From Bog-756 sp963812525 (lineage in GTDB: Bacteria > Actinomycetota > Acidimicrobiia > Acidimicrobiales > RAAP-2), in the NCBI GenBank assembly GCA_963812525.1, contig CAWEVL010000012.1, positions 62,001 through 126,000 of the forward strand: a stretch of 64,000 nucleotides of DNA, in the 5' to 3' direction. Under the pieces are notes generated by a model. That model saw nothing but the letters and a program-made list of their open reading frames with translations, made no database searches and was not told where the DNA came from. The translations under genes and the position numbers were made by a program. Numbering within the stretch: position 1 is the stretch's first letter; every line of letters begins with the position of its first letter. Of this stretch, positions 61,952-64,000 are shown piece by piece.

Positions 61952-63079
61952 ATGATGCCGTCGACGTCACGTGCCGCCACCTCACCGTCACCGGCCCGCC
62001 CACGCGGCTGTCGGGTGGTCACCACGTCGCTCACCGCCCGGGTGCTGTTGGCCAACCAGCTCTGCTCCCTCGAGGGTGTCGAGTGGACGGTGGTCAGCGG
62101 AGACGCCTACGACGACCCGCCCCCCGGGGTCCGGGTCGAGGTGGTGCCCATCCGTCGTGAGTTCGCCCTCTCCGACCTGGCCTCCTTCGCCCGGCTGTGG
62201 CGGACCCTGCGCCGGGAGCGGTTCGACTTCGTCCAGACCCACACGCCCAAGGCCTCCTTCCTGGGCCTCCCCGCCGCCCGCCTGGCCGGGAGCCCGGCCA
62301 TCTACACCATCCACGGCTCGCTCTACTTCGCCGGGAACGACCGGAAGGCCAACGTGCTGGGTTGGTGCTTCGAGCGCTGGTGCTGCACGTGGGCCCACCG
62401 GGTGGTGGTGCAGAGCACCGAGGACGAGCGGGTGCTCCCCGCCGTCCGGATCTGCCCGGCGGCCAAGCTCTCCTATCTGGGGAACGGCATCGTGCTGGAC
62501 CGGTTCGCGGCCACGGTCACGCCGGCGCTGTCCTCGGACCGTCCCCTGGTGGTGATGGTCAGCCGGCTGGTCCGCGAGAAGGGCTGCGCCGACTTCCTGG
62601 CCCTGGCCTCGTCCCTGGCCGGGAAGGCCGACTTCGTCCACGTGGGTCCGTTCGAGCACGACCAGAGCGACGCCCTGACCGAGGCCGAGGTGGCCGAGGC
62701 GTCGACGGCGGGCACGGTGCGGTTCCTCGGTCCGGTGGACGACGTGCGCCCCTACCTGGCCTCGGCCGATCTGGTGGTGCTCCCGTCGTACCGTGAGGGG
62801 ATTCCCCGGGTGGCCATGGAGGCGGCGGCCATGGGACGGCCCGTCGCCGGCTACGACATCCGGGGTATGCGCGAGGTCATCGACCCGGCCACCGGCCTGC
62901 TGGCCCCCCGGGGCGATCTGGCCGCGCTGACTTCGTTGGTGGAGGGGCTGTTGGGTGACCCGGCCGGGCGTGCCGAGCTGGGGGACCGCTGCCGGGCCCG
63001 GGTGGCCGCCCGGTTCTCCGAGGACGGGGTCATCGACCGGCTGACCGACCTGTACGAGGCCGTGGGGTCCGGCGCGTGA
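61952..63079 (+). CDS. GT4-family glycosyltransferase
   Basis: A 375-residue GT-B enzyme. It reads GCRVVTTSLTARVLLANQL, FDFVQTHTPKASFLGLPAARL and TIHGSLYFAGN, typical of the group acting on undecaprenyl-linked HexNAc, then VVMVSRLVREKGCADFLALA and VVLPSYREGIPRVAMEAAAMG (donor site). ATG 61952 follows a very strong purine-rich ribosome site; a GTG start at 61901 is less likely. The stop overlaps the deacetylase GTG (GTGA), so three genes are coupled to the window edge. Confidence 0.88.
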   Translation: MMPSTSRAATSPSPARPRGCRVVTTSLTARVLLANQLCSLEGVEWTVVSGDAYDDPPPGVRVEVVPIRREFALSDLASFARLWRTLRRERFDFVQTHTPKASFLGLPAARLAGSPAIYTIHGSLYFAGNDRKANVLGWCFERWCCTWAHRVVVQSTEDERVLPAVRICPAAKLSYLGNGIVLDRFAATVTPALSSDRPLVVMVSRLVREKGCADFLALASSLAGKADFVHVGPFEHDQSDALTEAEVAEASTAGTVRFLGPVDDVRPYLASADLVVLPSYREGIPRVAMEAAAMGRPVAGYDIRGMREVIDPATGLLAPRGDLAALTSLVEGLLGDPAGRAELGDRCRARVAARFSEDGVIDRLTDLYEAVGSGA

Positions 63080-63825
63080 CGGGCCGGGTGTGCCTGACCG
63101 TCGACGTGGAGGACTGGTACGACGGGATGGCCGAGCTGGGCCAGCACCTGCCGCGGCCCGAGGCGGCGGGGAGCGGCCTGGAAGGCCTGGCCGCGCTGCT
63201 GGACCGGCCGGACGACCGACCGGAGGTGACCCTCTTCGTGGTGGCCAAGTACGCCGAGACCCTCGGGACCGAGCTGGAGGAGCTGGCCGACCGGGGTCAC
63301 GAGATCGCCAGCCACGGTCCCGACCACGGCCATCTGCCCGAGGACCCCACCGCCCTGGTGGCGTGGCTGCGGCGGGGTCGCGCCGCGCTCGAGGACCGGC
63401 TGGGCCGGCCGGTCCGGGGCTTCCGGTCGCCGCGGTTCGATGTGCCGGCCACGATGGGTCTGGACCGGTACCGTGACCTGCTGGCCGAGGCCGGCTTCGA
63501 GTACGTGTCGGACACCCGGGTCCTGGGGGCGGCGTCCCCGGTCCGGGAGCTGCCGGTGCTGGCCCGGTTCGGCTACCCCTTCGGCGGCGGCAGCTACCAG
63601 CGGCTCCTTCCCGCCGCGGCCACCCGCTCGGCGGTGGGATCGGCTCACGGGACCGCGGTGCTCTACTACCATTCCTACGATTTCGGGGCCACGCTGCCCG
63701 CCACCACCTCGATTCGGTCGGTGCCGGTGGCCAAGCAGCTGTTGGGACGGGGGAGGGTCAGGACATTGTTCATCGAGATGCTGGATCGCTACGGCAGTGA
63801 GGCGTGTGGTCATGCCCGAGCGTGA
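63076..63825 (+). CDS. Polysaccharide deacetylase (NodB-type, CE4)
   Basis: A 249-residue NodB-homology protein. The catalytic base and metal Asp are in CLTVDVEDWYDG, the metal His pair is HEIASHGPDHGHL (HxxxH), and FRSPRFDVP matches the RxPxF/Y motif. HSYDF near the C-terminus supplies a further His. It resembles deacetylases of exopolysaccharide loci (XrtA/PEP-CTERM type). It should remove N-acetyl groups from HexNAc in the glycan. It has no signal peptide, so it may act in the cytoplasm. It overlaps the GT4 gene by 4 nt and the next gene by 14 nt. Confidence 0.88.
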   Translation: MTGRVCLTVDVEDWYDGMAELGQHLPRPEAAGSGLEGLAALLDRPDDRPEVTLFVVAKYAETLGTELEELADRGHEIASHGPDHGHLPEDPTALVAWLRRGRAALEDRLGRPVRGFRSPRFDVPATMGLDRYRDLLAEAGFEYVSDTRVLGAASPVRELPVLARFGYPFGGGSYQRLLPAAATRSAVGSAHGTAVLYYHSYDFGATLPATTSIRSVPVAKQLLGRGRVRTLFIEMLDRYGSEACGHARA

Positions 63826-64000
63826 GTTCCAGACCTACTTCCACCGGCGGGCCGGCCGGTTCGCCGCCTTCTACTCGAGCGAGCCCGTGGCCCGGGTCCT
63901 GGGCCGGGGCCCGCTCTTCGACCGGCTGGAGCTGGCCGTGGACACCGCCCGCACCGTGTCGGCCACCCGGGTCCTCGACGTCGGCTGTGGGAGCGGCCCC
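63812..64000 (+). CDS. SAM-dependent methyltransferase, N-terminal fragment (runs off the window)
   Basis: 63 codons are visible from ATG 63812, overlapping the deacetylase by 14 nt. It starts MPEREFQTYFHRRAGRFAAF and reaches RVLDVGCGSGP, the SAM-binding motif I, at the window edge. The pattern of a YFHRRA-type start with motif I at about residue 55 fits small ubiquinone/sugar-methylase-like class I enzymes. It is the third gene of the operon starting at 61952 and may methylate the glycan or its end. Confidence 0.8.
   Translation, partial: MPEREFQTYFHRRAGRFAAFYSSEPVARVLGRGPLFDRLELAVDTARTVSATRVLDVGCGSGP

Overview
The window reads as chromosomal DNA of a very GC-rich actinobacterium. Third codon positions are almost always G or C, GTG starts are common, an actinobacterial PASTA-type Ser/Thr kinase and a GatCAB operon are present, and many genes have a TAnnnT -10 element only 6-8 nt before the start codon (leaderless transcription). 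The gene mix suggests Acidimicrobiia or a relative; that placement is inference. I saw no tRNA, rRNA, CRISPR array, insertion sequence or phage gene.

Layout. 1-5.6 kb: a partial unknown gene, then a gamma-glutamyl-polyamine type catabolic set (glutamine synthetase-like ligase, class I amidotransferase hydrolase, aldehyde dehydrogenase, two SDRs) arranged around a divergent promoter. 5.6-12.3 kb: MMPL exporter, a 39-residue membrane mini-protein, MFS exporter, AMP-ligase and succinate-semialdehyde-type dehydrogenase. 12.3-20.2 kb: information-processing genes (cysteine desulfurase, mnmA, ligA, PASTA kinase, small HIT-like protein, D12-class DNA adenine methylase). 20.2-24.1 kb: SDR, MFS, SCP2-domain protein and esterase. 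24.1-27.4 kb: gatC-gatA-gatB. 27.3-38.3 kb: membrane-anchored GH43-like protein, WbsX-like protein, methyltransferase, two sulfotransferases, CDF transporter, DUF218 protein, FkbH-like protein and a LuxR-type regulator.

38.4-64 kb is a cell-surface polysaccharide locus. It holds nucleotide-sugar enzymes (GalE-like epimerase, UDP-HexNAc dehydrogenase, membrane-bound 4,6-dehydratase), a Wzc-like chain-length protein with a decayed P-loop, a polytopic membrane protein, a secreted protein with its own strong promoter and terminator, six soluble glycosyltransferases, a Wzm/Wzt ABC exporter, AsnB, a GT-C-like membrane protein, a third sulfotransferase, a polysaccharide deacetylase and a partial methyltransferase. 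Together they suggest an amino-sugar and uronic-acid containing, possibly sulfated, surface glycan.

Two patterns cut across the window. First, the leaderless promoter motif is found at 14 genes and helps fix their starts. Second, eight otherwise intact conserved genes contain eleven +1 frameshifts, each repaired by removing one base. These are annotated across the shift and most likely reflect sequence errors, though real mutation cannot be excluded from the sequence alone.
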